The notes under the pieces: generated by a model
The model's input: the letters and a program-made list of their open reading frames with translations, nothing else
Databases searched by the model: none
What the model was told of the DNA's origin: nothing
In this document: piece by piece, positions 32,723-45,586 of the stretch
Position numbering within the stretch: the stretch's first letter is position 1
Layout: each line of letters begins with the position of its first letter
Source of the DNA: Pardosa pseudoannulata
Taxonomy: Eukaryota; Arthropoda; Arachnida; Araneae; Lycosidae
DNA length: 64,000 nucleotides
NCBI GenBank assembly: GCA_032207245.1
Contig: CM063510.1
Location: 46,736,692-46,800,691, forward strand
Reading direction: 5' to 3'
Position numbers and translations under genes: made by a program

Positions 32723-33930
32723 CACTGAAGAGCTAAAAAACTGGGGCATCAGCTTAATATCGTGTAGGGCCTCCCAGCGACCACGCAAAAATGATGCATC
32801 ACGATATGGTATGGGCTCGACTACTGTCTGAAGTAGTGTTAGAGGTAATTGACACCAGGAATCCTGCGGGGCTGTCCATAAATTCCTAAGAGTACTAGGT
32901 GGTGGAGATCTTTTCAGAACAACAAGTTACAAGGCATCCCAGACATGCTCAATAATGTTCCTGTCTGGGGATTTTGGATACAGTGGAAGTGTTTAAAGTC
33001 AGAAGAGTGTTCCTGGAACCACTTAGCAATTCTGAATGAGTAGAGTGTCACATTGTCCTGCTGGAATTTCCCCAAGTCCATCAGAATGCACAATGGACAT
33101 GAATGGGGGCTAGTGATCAGACAAGATGCTTACGTGTCACATGCCAGAGTTGTATATAGAAGTATCAGGGATCTCATAGCACTCCAACTGCACACGTCCT
33201 TACCATCACAGAGACTCCACCGTATCCAACAGTCCCTTGTTGACATGCAGTGTCCATGGATTCATGAGGTTGTCTCTATACCAGTACAGGTCCATCCACT
33301 CTATACAATATGAAACGAGACCCATCAGACCAGGCAACGTGTTTCCTGTCATCAACAGTCCAATGTCGGTGTTGACGGGCCCAGTCGAGGCTTAAAGCTT
33401 TGTGTCATGCCGTTTTGAAGAGTACACGAGAGGGCCTTAGGTTTGAAAGCCCATATCGAGGATGTTTCGTTGAATACCATTCATGTTGACACTTGCTGAT
33501 GGCCTAGCACTGAAATCTGCAGCAATTTGCTGAAGGAATATCGTCTGTCACGTTTAATGATTCTCTACAGTAGTCTTTGGTCCCGTACTTGAATGATCTT
33601 TTTACGGTCGCCGGGATATTGAAAATATCATGTTTTACCGGATTCTCAATATTCACGGTACGCTCGTGAAATGGTCGTAAAGGACAATCCAAATTTCATC
33701 GCTAACTGGGAGATTCTATGTCCCATCTCTCATGTGACGACTATAACACCCCGTTCAAACGCACTCAAATCTTGATAACCTGCCATTGTAGCAGCAGTAA
33801 CCGATCTGACAACTGTGCCAAACATTGTTGTCTTATATAGGTGTTGCCGACCGCAGCGCAGTATTTTTATTGAATCCTTCATTCTTTATTTGCATACGCA
33901 TGCCTATACCAGATTTTTGGATCTTTGATG
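32723..33930 (-). mobile_element. Tc1-like transposon (second family), degenerate
   Basis: About 1208 bp with inverted ends CACTGAAGAGCTAAAAAACTGG (shown to 20: CACTGAAGAGCTAAAAAACT) and, in complement of the right end, CATCAAAGATCCAAAAATCTGG (to 20: CATCAAAGATCCAAAAATCT). On the minus strand the transposase start MAGYQDL is at 33786, and the frame matches the DD34E Tc1 family in collinear fashion down to about 32750, but frameshifts and stops break it. It lies within a TA microsatellite whose two parts flank it. Confidence 0.8.
32750..33786 (-). pseudogene. Tc1-like DD34E transposase, broken
   Basis: Transposase remnant of the element at 32723. Conserved stretches include the helix-turn-helix following MAGYQDL, the region giving CPWTLHVNKGLL and the terminal part rich in GVLHRWD-like segments. 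No frame longer than about 86 codons remains, so no protein is expected. Confidence 0.7.
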
Positions 33931-34062
<132 letters not shown>

Positions 34063-34590
34063 TATAGTAAACTAATAAACTCTAGCTCAAAATAATTTAC
34101 CGGGACCTAAGTATACGTAATAAATATACTAAAGCCTTTGTTTTAAATTAGACTTTAAAACTCATTATTAATCCTGCCGTCATTCCGACTAAAGAAGGCT
34201 AGCAGCTATAACTTAGATTTTTATATATTATAAGGTCATAAAAAGAATTAAGACTGGATGAGGTTGACGTTTTAAAAAATTGTAATTTAGGTTCCTCTGA
34301 GAGAAGTTAACCCAAAGTATTAAATCTCCGAAAGATTGGTTTTTATCCTCCCCCATGAACAGTAACGGCAAAGTCTGTAACAGTCCTACTAATTGGAAAA
34401 TGACAAATAATAGCGCATACTGGCGACTGTATTGAGAACATGCCAAAACCATATGCAACGACAATGTAAATAGATCAGTTCGCTGGAGTTCATACAGAGA
34501 AATGTACTAAACAATTCGTCGGTACGATTTACATTTTTAAAGATTAAATAAATCTCACGTAAACAATCTGCCTCCCTCTGTATATGGCTG

Positions 34591-34593
<3 letters not shown>

Positions 34594-34649
<56 letters not shown>
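34594..34649. repeat. (CA)n(TA)n microsatellite
   Basis: CA run followed directly by a TA run. Confidence 0.95.
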
Positions 34650-34654
<5 letters not shown>

Positions 34655-37623
34655 TTAATATAAATACATAGTCGTATGAGGATGGATTAAAAATAATTAC
34701 AGGGGATATAAAATTTGCTTATTAACAATTACAAGAAATTACAAAAGGGAATTAAGAGGCATAACTTGTCAATTCCTTTTCTACATGATGACCAAATCTA
34801 TTTCCATTTATTTGAAAGTAGGGCTGACTTAATTAACCTGGCTTGCAAGAAATCATATCCCTGCCTATAGTTCCAGTGCCTGTCTGAAGAGAGCTATTTT
34901 CCAGATAAGTAATCCTTCAATTTCGGAGAAAAGAAAGAACAACTGAGTCAAATCCTTTTTCAGAATAAAGTCATACAACATACTAATAGCCAAACTCAAG
35001 AATCGCTGCAAAAGTTCAAGTAAGAAATCTTAAGCCATTCTCGACTACAGCCCAGATATAGCACTTATGACTATTTCTTTTGTCGTATTGAAGGAACTCT
35101 TATCCGGAACAAGGTTTTCTTCAAACAAGGACGTGAAATTATTTGCCGAGCATGTGAACAATGAGCCGGTAGGTAATTTCTAGTAAGTCATGTTAAACAC
35201 ATTGAAGTATCTACCATCTCAAAAATGCCTATGGATTTACAGATTATGAGTAAAAGTGATCTGCAACTGTGTCTCTATAAATTCTTTTTCGTATATTTCT
35301 GTCTATTGCTAATAAATAATTTTTCATCATTCTTGCAACGCCTTTTTTGAATCTATATTTGTAGAAAATGCATTGAAAATGCAGATTTGTCTTTAAATAA
35401 CTAAGAAAAGTTAACTTTGGATTCAAAGTCATTAAATTTGCCAAATTGCCAAATTGTAAGACTAATTCATTCAGACAGCTGTTACCGAAATCACGAAACA
35501 GCCGGGAGAAAACCTTCTGATAGCTGGAAATAGTTTTGGTTTTGCTTCAGTTTTAAGTGTTAAAGAAGAAAAGCGTGCAATAATATTTTGATAAGAGGAC
35601 ACAAATAACACAAAGAGCTGATTTTCACTCTGAAAAAGATTATTAATTTCTTTATAAAATTAAAAATTATAACTACCTCTGTCCAATCCAATAAGTGCAG
35701 TACAATTTTACAATATTAGGATGAAGTGAAGCTATTTTCCAAATATATTGCTCTGACATATATTTCGATTTATACTAGAAAAATAGAAAAAATGAATAAA
35801 ATTCATATAAGTTCAGTAATTATGTTAAAAAATTTTATTTACGAGATATAAAATGAAGATATGAATGCGATATTTATATTACATAAAGTAATAAAAGAAT
35901 GTAATATCTATGCCTCGATTACCTTCTGCATATTCGCGGCATTCTTCTAAAGCTCGGAAAAATTATACAATTATCAAGTAACCAAGGAATTCAGATTCAT
36001 CTTGACTCATTCGTCTCCATCAACCAAAATGCACTTTCTTGAATTTGGAACGTGCATTTGTAATTTGTTTTAAGAAGGGAAATAATTTTTTCTACACAAT
36101 CCTTTGGAAAAGAGGCAACAGGTGCAACTACGTCATTGTCTAATCCTCTTCTTTATTCTGGCCAACTGCCATTCACACTTTCTGCCAAGCAGACTGCAAG
36201 AGAACTGATGAATGCGGAAAAATGCTAAAATATCTAAGAAAAAACTCTTCAACTGACACCTAGTAACGTCAACATCAAGTAGCAGAAAAGCAGATGATTT
36301 AGCTAAACAGGGAAATAACTATGCCTCAATTACCTCCTGCATATTCATGGCACTCCTCTAAAGCTAGGATAAATTATGCAATTATCAGGTAACACGAATA
36401 ATGCCTATTCGATCTATCTGATGAAAAGAGAGTAGGGGCAATCTTTTATTAAGGTTCTGTCAATCGCACCTTCTTTCGCACAATCACTGCAATTTCCTTC
36501 TGCATAATTAATTAACTTCCTGTCATCACAACCATCAAATCAAGCCATCTCCAGAAGTCCAGTCATGTGGTTTTTGCATAATTTTCCCGTCTGTGTAGCC
36601 CTGAATAACAAATTGGAAAACGGAAACCGAATTTTTGTCCAATACCATCCTTATACGTCAAAGCGTCACTAAATGTTAAAGCAGCCATTACGAAAGCCTT
36701 TTCCTGGCAAAGAACTAATAATGAGATAAATAGGTACAATCTTTACTTTTAATTGTAGATATTAACATTTTAGCGAGGAATAAACTAGGATAGGCTATTA
36801 CAACGTAGAGGGGAACGAGCTAAAGGGACCAGTATTTAGTGGTAGTGAATGGAAAAAAGCCTCTTGTATTTTACATGATGCTTTCATATAATAATTCGTC
36901 TCAAAAACTGTGCCACATTCCCAGAGTAAGTAATCATCATGTCACCCCAGAAAGTTATGACGGTAACTGTTCGTAGAGAATCGCTAAATGGATATTCCAT
37001 TCATGAGATGATAAATTCTATCTTGTTCCATAATTTATTTACCCATGCTATAATATCAGAATTCGCTAAAGGTTGAGCTTCCCAAATTTAACATACGGTC
37101 TGTGTTTAAAAAATGGGATGAAGTCTCCTCTACCGTAATTTTCAATCTTCTTTACAGAAATAATCAGAATAAACACAAAGAAAATATCTGCATTTCGCCC
37201 TACAACTTGCAGCATAGAAGAGAATGTTGCTAAATGAATGACACGAAATTTTAAATTATTTATAATATTGCAAGTACTAACGAATACAAAAAGTTTAATT
37301 TTTAATGACTGTGGTTAAACTAGAACATTAAGAAATTCTGATTTGCTTTAAGTGTGCGCTTTTTCTTAGTATAATAAATTAATTGCTTCGATTCTAAATT
37401 GGACCTCGAGATTTTGAAGAATTTTGCTTTTTGGACCTCTTTGAAACCCAAAATATCATTTTTGGAATTATCTGTGATTGTGTGAACACTATAACTCGAG
37501 AATGTATTGACTTACAAAAATCAGCGTCGGAATAGGTACATTATGGAAATGTATTTTTATAACACAGAGACTTCCAACTATTTTAAGTAACTAGTGACTA
37601 AACCTTTGTTTGTAATTAAACAA
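34650..37623. other. non-coding stretch with a long direct repeat
   Basis: No gene recognised. An ~80-bp direct repeat occurs at about 35906-35985 and 36315-36394 (CTATGCCTC, CTGCATATTC, TCTAAAGCT and CAATTATCA in order), 409 bp apart. It could be a two-unit tandem repeat or the ends of an inserted element. Confidence 0.55.
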
Positions 37624-38047
37624 TGTATTAAGAATGCTGTAAATATGTAATTTGTATGGTATCTCGCCAAATTGGCGAGATATTGGCTTCTTGGCGAAGT
37701 TTTGGGAGACTCATTTTTGGAGCCAAGTTTGGCGATATATCGCCAAATTTGGCGATCCCCCCCTTCTCTGGATTTTACTATAAGTTTGTGGAAATTTCCA
37801 GAAACCTGAAAGCTATATAAAGTGGCCGTGAGTTCTCATAAAATGTCAGTCTTCGCTCAGATATGGTGAAAGTAGGACCTGTGTTAATGTTCTCCGTATT
37901 GCTTTGAAAAAGTACGCCAAAAGGCTGCCAAGTTTTATCGCCATCCGTTGTAATTGTGATTCATTTGGCGTGTTAATAAATTGTTATTGTTTTTGTCTTA
38001 GCCAAAGTCTATTCAATCAACGAACTTTACGCGAGAATTTTGCAACA
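37624..38047 (+). mobile_element. solo-LTR-like sequence, family L, copy 1
   Basis: Begins TGTATTAAGAATG and ends TTTTGCAACA (TG...CA). Contains a 23-bp palindrome (37660-37682; arms TATCTCGCCAA/TTGGCGAGATA), a TATA box (GCTATATAAAG), a polyadenylation-like TTAATAAATTG and a 3' AAAGTCTATTCAATCAACGA. All have counterparts in the same order in the copy at 57102-58239. No pol sequence adjoins it, so it looks like a solo LTR. No clear flanking duplication. Confidence 0.65.
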
Positions 38048-38370
38048 GTATATTAGATTCTACTGGTACCTGTGTCCTATTTGTAGAATTTTACGAAAAT
38101 TTGCCGATTGGGAAAGTGCAGCGGTCATGCGTTTGACGGTAATGCCTACCAGTATACAATAAAACTTTCTAGTGAAGAAAGCAAGTTCAGAGACAATTGA
38201 TGTATTACGCTAGTCTAGGAATCTGTGATCGCCTACTGATAAAATTAAAATACCTTTGAAATCAATAATTTTCATAGTTTTGCTTTCGGTAAATTATTTC
38301 AAAATTAATTTTACCTTATAATTCATTTAAAAAAATTTTTTTTTTAAAAAAGGTTTTTTGTGTATTAGGC

Positions 38371-39913
38371 TAGTGGTTCTTAAACTTTTTATTCCACAAA
38401 ACCCTTTTTTATCCCGTGGATAGCAACAGAACTCCTAAATAAAAATTACTTAAGGAAAAACTAAAGGCCTATTATTTGTCACTGATTAGACATAAGCATA
38501 AAAACTAAATATAAAATACTACAAAAATGTAGATAACACTTACATAAGGTGACATGGAAGAAAGAATTTTTCATTTTTATAACATGATGCCAGTAAAATG
38601 ATATATTGATGAATATTTCACCTTGTGCTGTACTGTCGCGTGCTGTTTGAATGATTCATTATCACATCGTTTTTCTGTTCTATATCGTTGTACTTCTGGC
38701 GTATTAGTTAGTGTTTTTAATCTATATATATAAAAATGAATTTGTGCCTGTCTGCCTGTACTCGATAGACTCAAAAACCATACATCTAATCGCCGTGAAA
38801 ATTTGGGAAATTATTAGGTATATCCCTAGGAAGGTTTTTAATGTTCGAAATCCATTCCTTCCCCTTTTTTCGAGCGTTTCACATTATTCCAAGCATTATT
38901 TTCCCCGATTAAACGTAAACGATTAATTTTTTAATTTATTGCATCATAACTAAGTGAAAAAAGCAGTAATTTCTAGCAATGTGACGTCATTCTGTTAACC
39001 CCATGTAATTGTTTTAAGCACCATTTTCCCCGGTTAAAAGCAGGAGATTAAAATTTTCAATTTATCACATCATAAATAGGTGAAAACAATATTTTTTTTA
39101 TCATTATAACGTCATTCTTTTAAATATCTCATTTATTCATTTCTTATTTTATATTATTTAAATATCGTCTGCGTAGTATCTATTCGATTTGACCAGGAAA
39201 TTGAGATATAAAATGATTAACTTTCATTCTATGTGACGCAAATTATAGCATTTTTATATAACAACTAATTTTAAATTTAATTCTTGGTTCATTTTTACGT
39301 TACAACGAAATGTTTATCAACAATATTCTAACAACAAAAATTACAAATTTCTGTGACTATCATAGGCAAATAAAAACCTATCATTTTATATAGTTATCTT
39401 TACATTCGTATGGTTGTCCATATGAATGTGTGTTTCTGTTTCATACAAAACCACGTGGTTTGTCATAAATTTCCTTAATTTTGGACAACGTTTATTATTA
39501 CCACCAAAATTAGCACTATTGCTGTCAAAACCTCTGCTTCCTATTCTACCACGTAATATGGTAAGATCTATTAACGTTGCTAATTAACGTACAGTAGTAA
39601 TACAGTAGTATAAAAACTGAATATTGTTATAATACGCTTATAATAGAAATATATAAATATGCTAATGACTCGAACTGTACTGTGATGAATTTAGAGAGTT
39701 ATGCACGAAAAAAAAATCCTTTTTTAAAGGTAATACACCGTAGCATAACCATGGGCACACTTGCTAGTTTTATATAAGAGATTGGGGAAAATTAAAGAAT
39801 AAATTTACGGATTTTCTTTAAAATTTTGATGGAATTAAAAAATTTCTCGAGGAACTCCTGGAGAGTTGCTACGGGACCCTAGGGTTACACGGAACACATT
39901 TTGAGAAACCTTA
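38371..39913 (-). mobile_element. hAT remnant carrying a nested Helitron
   Basis: Left end TAGTGGTTCTTAAACTTTTT, right end in complement TAAGGTTTCTCAAAATG, the same terminus type as the element at 27467. The subterminal repeat (complement of AAGTAATTTTTATTTAGGAG) lies at about 38380-38560, and the other end (39841-39913) aligns with the first 75 bp of the 27467 element. Flanking octamers TATTAGGC and ATTTAGAC match at only 5 of 8 positions. The interior is interrupted by the Helitron at 38721. Confidence 0.65.
38721..39767 (+). mobile_element. non-autonomous Helitron
   Basis: Starts TCTATATATATAAAAATGAA then TGTGCCTGTCTGCCTGTACT, the familiar 5' sequence of arthropod Helitrons, and ends CACTTGCTAG (CTRR type). 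It sits between A (38720) and T (39768), matching the usual A/T target without duplication. No Rep/helicase frame inside. A two-unit ~122-bp repeat (38889-39000 and 39014-39122, each with ATTTTCCCCG and ACGTCATTCT) fits the minisatellites common within Helitrons. Confidence 0.65.
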
Positions 39914-41760
39914 ATTTAGACACTTAATTCTATGCTCCTATCATGGAATGTCTTAACATCGTCGTAGAATATAGTGTATAAAGTTAGGATTAGTAATTAA
40001 TGACAGATTGTCAACCTATTCGAAAAGGGGAGGAATAGCTTATTTTCGATGAGGAAGGACTTCGTCTAGTACGTCATTCGTAACAATGTTTCCATTTCCG
40101 AAATTACTTTCCATCTCCGATCCTTTAATTTGTTTTCTCATCATTCATTAGAGATAAGTGAATATATAGAATCTTCGAAAGTGGTCTCTGTGGCTTTTTT
40201 GTTGGTATACAGACTGTACATGAAAATGGGAAGGGTGGAGTCAATTTTTTTTCTGAAAAGGAGATGATTGACAAGTCTGGGAAACTATACGCTAAAACGC
40301 TGAAGAGAAATAACATTATCGTCGCATGTTGTTTTGAGACGGTGGAAATATAGCCTAATAAACTAGCAAAAATATTTTCAAGTCGGGAGTAGCTTCCCTT
40401 GATTTTCTCGTATACTCATAAAAGAAGGTGAGTTTAATATAGTTTAGAACAGAAGATATTAATTACAGAAAAAATTAAGCTTATGACTGATAGTTGTAAC
40501 TATAATCAGTATTTTTAATTTCCTTTTCAATTAATTTCTCTTTTATTAATTGAAATTTTAGAATTTGAAAGTCGTTATTCAAAGGTTATTGAGAAGATAG
40601 CTTTAGATACATGCATAAATGCATATATAGATACATTTGTTTACACCCTAATTTCAGTAGTATAGATATTTGTGTGTTACGCAGAATAACAAATATCGAA
40701 AGACAATGATGCCAACAATGGAACACGCTCGTTTATTCGTGCTAAGTCAACAATGGAAATGAATGTGTCGCCTAATTAAATGGTGTTCGGGCGGCTTTTA
40801 ATTAATATCTTTTTTACTAATTGGATTTTGGAATGTAAATGGTCGAAATGACTTCCTCGGATTTCCCATGTTTTGATAGCATTGGCGCCTTTCAGAGTTC
40901 AACCATTCGTGAGAAGATAAACGTACTTATTTAGTTACAATCAGATTATAACCGGAGTAGTTTGTCCTGGTCAGATTACCCTTAATCCGGTCTGAAGTTT
41001 TTGAGTACTTTCTAATGTGGGCGTGTGTACTTATTTCTGCTACGTGCTTATTTCGTTACCTGGTAGTGTTGCTTGCTGATTTTTAGAAAACCTAGTTCAT
41101 CCGTCTCCTTGTGTTCAATTCTGTATAATTCGTAGTGTGCTTCTTCGTTCAATAACTCCTGAATCTGGAAGTTTCGTCTACTCCATTTTATTTCTTCAGA
41201 GAGCTTAAAAGAAAACAACAAAGAGTGTTAAAATCCCAATTGAATACTACTGATTCCGATTTCTCACCGTGACAAGGAAGGCACAAATTTTAGCACCCAA
41301 CGTCATATTAAGTGTCAATAGTTATTCGAGTACTTATAAAAGGATGCGCAGCTTAAGGACGACACTGATAACAGGAATGAAATTTGTATCGTATCTTAAC
41401 AATGATAAGTAGATTTCCTTATCATGGTAAGATGTTGAAATAACTCCCTTGGTGTGAAAAGGCCGTTTTCGGTTTATATGTATTAGAATGGAATTATTCA
41501 AATATATATTTATTGTATGCAAGTGGCCGGGAACTGAATGCAACCATGAAACTGATTGTGTTAAATTCCTCAAGGTTACTTAGAAATCTAGCTTTTAACA
41601 GATTGCTTACGGGTTACGAGATTTTTCGTTTTTAACAGGCCGAACATTGTGGCTGGGATCTCGTTTTCATGTTTTTTGGCTGTGTCGATGCATAACTTGC
41701 CAGAGGTAAATATTTTTGTTACGTTATTAGGGGAGAAGAAGTTATAAATAAATAAATAAA
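39914..41760. other. non-coding stretch with repeat D fragment
   Basis: No gene recognised. 41595-41740 is a copy of repeat D (ACAGGCCGAACATTGTGGC, AAATATTTTTGTTACGTTA), matching 30620-30800. Around 40470-40580 resembles 52930-53040 (TGACTGATAGTTGTAACT). Confidence 0.5.
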
Positions 41761-41766
41761 TATCTA

Positions 41767-41817
<51 letters not shown>

Positions 41818-41839
41818 TATACACACACATATATATAAT

Positions 41840-41884
<45 letters not shown>
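41761..41884. repeat. compound (TA)n/(CA)n microsatellite
   Basis: TA runs interrupted by ACACACAC segments. Confidence 0.95.
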
Positions 41885-41886
<2 letters not shown>

Positions 41887-42357
41887 CAAAATTATTTCAC
41901 TTTAACATTTCCTTAAAAACCTCCTCTCTCCCACTCTAATTCCTTTAAATCTTTTTCCCAGCCTCTAAATATTTTTATCAAAGGAGTGTTTTCCACTTAA
42001 CATTCTTCCCAAAGCTTTCTATCCTAAAAATGTAAACTTTCTGTCTATTCAGCACGTTTCCCAGCTGTCGGCGGCTCCGAATTTTTACTGATCTTGCATT
42101 TAATTCGCTTATTAAGTTTTTTTTACCATTGGAAAATTTTTTCTGTCTTCGTTCTTGGGTGCACCTCTGTTCGATCAGAGTGATCTCTGTGGTTTTTCTT
42201 TTTCTGTCTTTCAGTAGAATAGATGTGCGTTGTAGCAGCTCTGGAATAAAGTTTCAATTAGACTGGTGCCGTTCTCTTCAATGTCGCCCGACTGCATTTT
42301 TATTACTGCTAGCTGTTGAGCTTTCTCCTTGTCAAGGAGTTTTATAAAAAATGGATT

Positions 42358-42458
42358 ACATATATACCTATATATATGTATATATATATGCATATATATA
42401 TATAAATATGTATATATATATATAAATATATATTATAGGTACATATACGTATACACAC

Positions 42459-42522
<64 letters not shown>
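42358..42522. repeat. complex TA-rich microsatellite
   Basis: TATA units with regular G, C or AA interruptions, a TATC run, then pure TA. Confidence 0.95.
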
Positions 42523-42524
<2 letters not shown>

Positions 42525-43286
42525 CACTAAACCAACCAAACAATGCAGTGTTTGTTCGTCCAATGGAAAAATGAGAGAAACAAGATACTGCTGAAAAACG
42601 ATTCGAACACCATTACACGAGAGACTATACTATACCAAAAATCACACTCTAATGCATTATTTAACTCTGTGAAATAAGTAATAGTTAAAATGTAAAAATT
42701 GTACATAATAAATAGATGTATTAAATATTTAGTAATATATAAGTATACTTTATGTAAATATAATACCAAATGTAAATTATAAATGTGCATATATGCATCC
42801 TATTGTTTGCCAAGCATGCTTCTAGAGAGTTCTAAAATGTGTGGCCCTAGGAGTAAAGTTCGAGTCCCTGTTTTAGGTGACACAATGAAGAATCAGGTGT
42901 GTCTGGAATAATGAATTTATTTACGCCTCTGCTATATACATCATTTCTATATACACACACACAAAAAAAATCAATTTCAGATCACAGGTATGTGATTCGA
43001 TACACGTAGACCTGAGTAGAGACGTGAAAATACCTAAGATCTGACTCTGCCGAAATATTGGTGATCCGACGGAAGAAACAATTCGGTAGCTAGCGCAAAA
43101 GTTCACTGAAGTAATGAAGTAGAAAGAATTCTCAATTAGACGTGAAGAGTAGAGATCACAACTGGTTTTCTTCGAAGAATATTAAAACACTGTTAGAGTT
43201 CCTAAGGGTAATATACAAGCGATCCTGAAGAGGATTATATTAAAAAGGAAGCCCAATGCACAGGGTAACGTTCTCAATCTCAGCAA
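42523..43286. other. non-coding stretch
   Basis: No gene recognised. About 42820-42890 has a B-box-like GTTCGAGTCCC and may be a tRNA-like remnant. Confidence 0.5.
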
Positions 43287-43490
43287 GAGATATATCCCAA
43301 GGCGGGATTTTTGCTAAATAAAACTCTCTGATGGAGATACTGGTCGAGGCGACATCCGAGTTAGCCGATGCTGGCTACTCTCTAAAGAAAAGATCCCAAG
43401 GTGGGATTATAGCTAAAAAAACTCTCCGGTAGAGAGATTGGTCAAGGCGACCTCTGAATTAGCTGGTTGCTAGCTAACTAACTTCTTCTC
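43287..43490. repeat. two-unit tandem duplication (~102 bp)
   Basis: Units starting CCCAAGGCGGGATT and CCCAAGGTGGGATT, each followed by GCTAAA, AAACTCTC and AAGGCGAC/GAGGCGAC segments in the same order. Confidence 0.7.
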
Positions 43491-44522
43491 TAAAAAAACT
43501 TATCTTGTCTCTTTCTAGGGGAGGGGCCTCTAGAGAGGGGGCCTCACCCACAATTTCATTATTGGATCATCTAGCGATGACCTCACCTTCAACCAACTGG
43601 ATTGGTTTTGGTTAAACAATCACCGTTCACAACCCCAGGGGTCCCTGGAATTCGTGTCGGCTCGATCCAAAGTCTCAATTCCATTGTAGTTCCGATGGTG
43701 ATATTTCTGGCTGTCAGTCAGGGTACTGGATCGTCTGGTCTATTGTTTCGCTACTATAGGCACAATAGTCTAGACATCGTGATACCGAGAAAAACAATCC
43801 TTTTGTATGTACACAAGCGAAGTCCACCTCTCAAAGCAAAGTTCTTTGATGTCGGCACACCGCTAAATCACGCCGCTACACCATATGCAATGTGTGAAAA
43901 TAAGATAATTTAGAAGCCTTTTAACCGCCTTATAGAGAGAGCAATTTCGAGATATTACTCATAGGCTGTGGACACCAATCATTTCATAGAGTCATATTCG
44001 GGTAAAGTGGGTGAAAATTATGTTTTTACTTACGTATAAAACTTTATTCAGAACATTTAAAGATTGAATAAATTAAAATCATATTCATTTTAGTAGTTTA
44101 CGAACAGAAAATGTTTTTACAATACACATTTTTTTATATTTTTTAACGTTTCTTTTCTTATAAGTAAGAAATACTTTAATGATCTATTTTGGTTTTGGTC
44201 GATTGTCTATTCCTTCCAACACTCTAATCATCTCAAAAAGCTGCATTTAATTATGTGTTTGAGCTAGACCGTACAATAAATGTTTTAGCCACACTCTTTT
44301 AATATTCTAATTTTACATGCTGCACATGCAAATTTGTTACAATTGGTATCCGGAATGGTTGCAATACGTCATTTCAATGTGTGTAAAAGAAATTATTTTG
44401 CTCCCTTGTAGGTTAGCCTTATTTTAAGACTATTTTACTCTGTTGTGAAAGTCAAGGTACAGCTACAGTGAACATAAAAAAAAGTTGGACAGCAAGGATA
44501 ATCCAATATTTAGTGCCTTACT
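43491..44522. other. non-coding stretch
   Basis: The first part (to about 43910) has mixed base composition and a 103-codon frame without recognisable domain; the remainder is AT-rich. No supported gene. Confidence 0.5.
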
Positions 44523-44526
44523 TTAA

Positions 44527-45034
44527 TACTTCGCGTGCGAGAAACGTATTTTTACATTTTTTGCAGTCTGTCACTGGAGCGCGGGTCACGTAAAAATACG
44601 TATTTAGTAGATTTGTGGTGAATACCCGCTAACCACCACAAATCTACTAAATACGTATAATTATATGTATGTGTGAAATTATATGCGTGTTGTTTTCGTT
44701 GCTATGTAACACTTTGCATTTTTCCCACAAGTTATGATTGTCGAGTGACTCGGTCTTTTGATGCGTTATTTCGTCTTCAATCGAATTCCTAGCTCCAGAA
44801 CGTACAAGTCGTGTTTTGTCAATTTGAAGCTTGCTTTTTTATTGTTGAATACAAAATTGATAAAATGATCATACAGTATATATTAAAGTATAAAGTAAAG
44901 AAGTTTCGTTTATAAAAACAAAGTAGTTTTCGATTTACTGCGAATTTTCTAAATAACTAAACTTTCGCGCGATTCACGAAAAAACGCCCGCTGCACTCGT
45001 AAGTTAGCGGTAAAGTAAACCTGCCTGTTAAGTG
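44527..45034. mobile_element. TTAA-flanked element with internal hairpins
   Basis: Bounded by TTAA at 44523-44526 and 45035-45038, with ends TACTTCGCGTGCGAG and, in complement, CACTTAACAGGCAGG, which are only weakly alike. It contains the hairpins at 44544-44658 and a second GTCGAGTGACTCGGTC dyad near 44740. A piggyBac-type non-autonomous element is plausible; no transposase. Confidence 0.4.
44544..44658. repeat. overlapping perfect inverted repeats
   Basis: Stem 1: ACGTATTTTTAC (44544-44555) with its exact complement at 44590-44601. Stem 2: 25-bp perfect arms at 44596-44620 and 44634-44658 with a 13-nt loop. The right arm of stem 1 overlaps the left arm of stem 2 by 6 nt, so the two foldings exclude each other. 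Confidence 0.9.
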
Positions 45035-45586
45035 TTAAAAGCAAGTTGTACTTTTAAAATGAAACATTTTTTTAAACGTTAATTTCTTCCACAATTGCGA
45101 TGACTGGTTTGAATTTCAATAAAAACACTGCATTTAATTTTAAAATAATTTAAAGAGGAAATTTTTAAATTTCTACATCCCAAAATAAAAACTTGGATGA
45201 TCACAGGTATTTTTTATTAGTGGAATCTATTGCGTATGACCATGCAGGAGTTGCGTTGGAAAATGAGAGGTTTAAGAAAAGGTTAAAAATAGCAATTTTT
45301 TTCTATGGTTAAACTGCTATTTCAAACAATTAACTGTATTTAAACGGCAGCTAAAATATTATCCAAAAATTTGAAAAGAAACTTCATTCGTGAGTAAAAA
45401 GGGTTTACCCTTCTCATTAAAAATAAATGTTCTTACATTTTTAATTTACAACACTTCAATTGTACGAGGAATTCTATTTCAATGTCTATTTCTTACACCA
45501 GTTGTATAAAAATTTGTTTTATATTTGCTGGAAAAGCATACTTACAAGTAATAAACAAATGCTAAGATTAAAAAAAAAAAACCCTA

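Noticed and set aside
43602..43913. 103-codon plus-strand frame
   Set aside because: No recognisable motif; adjacent to repeats and probably part of an unidentified element.
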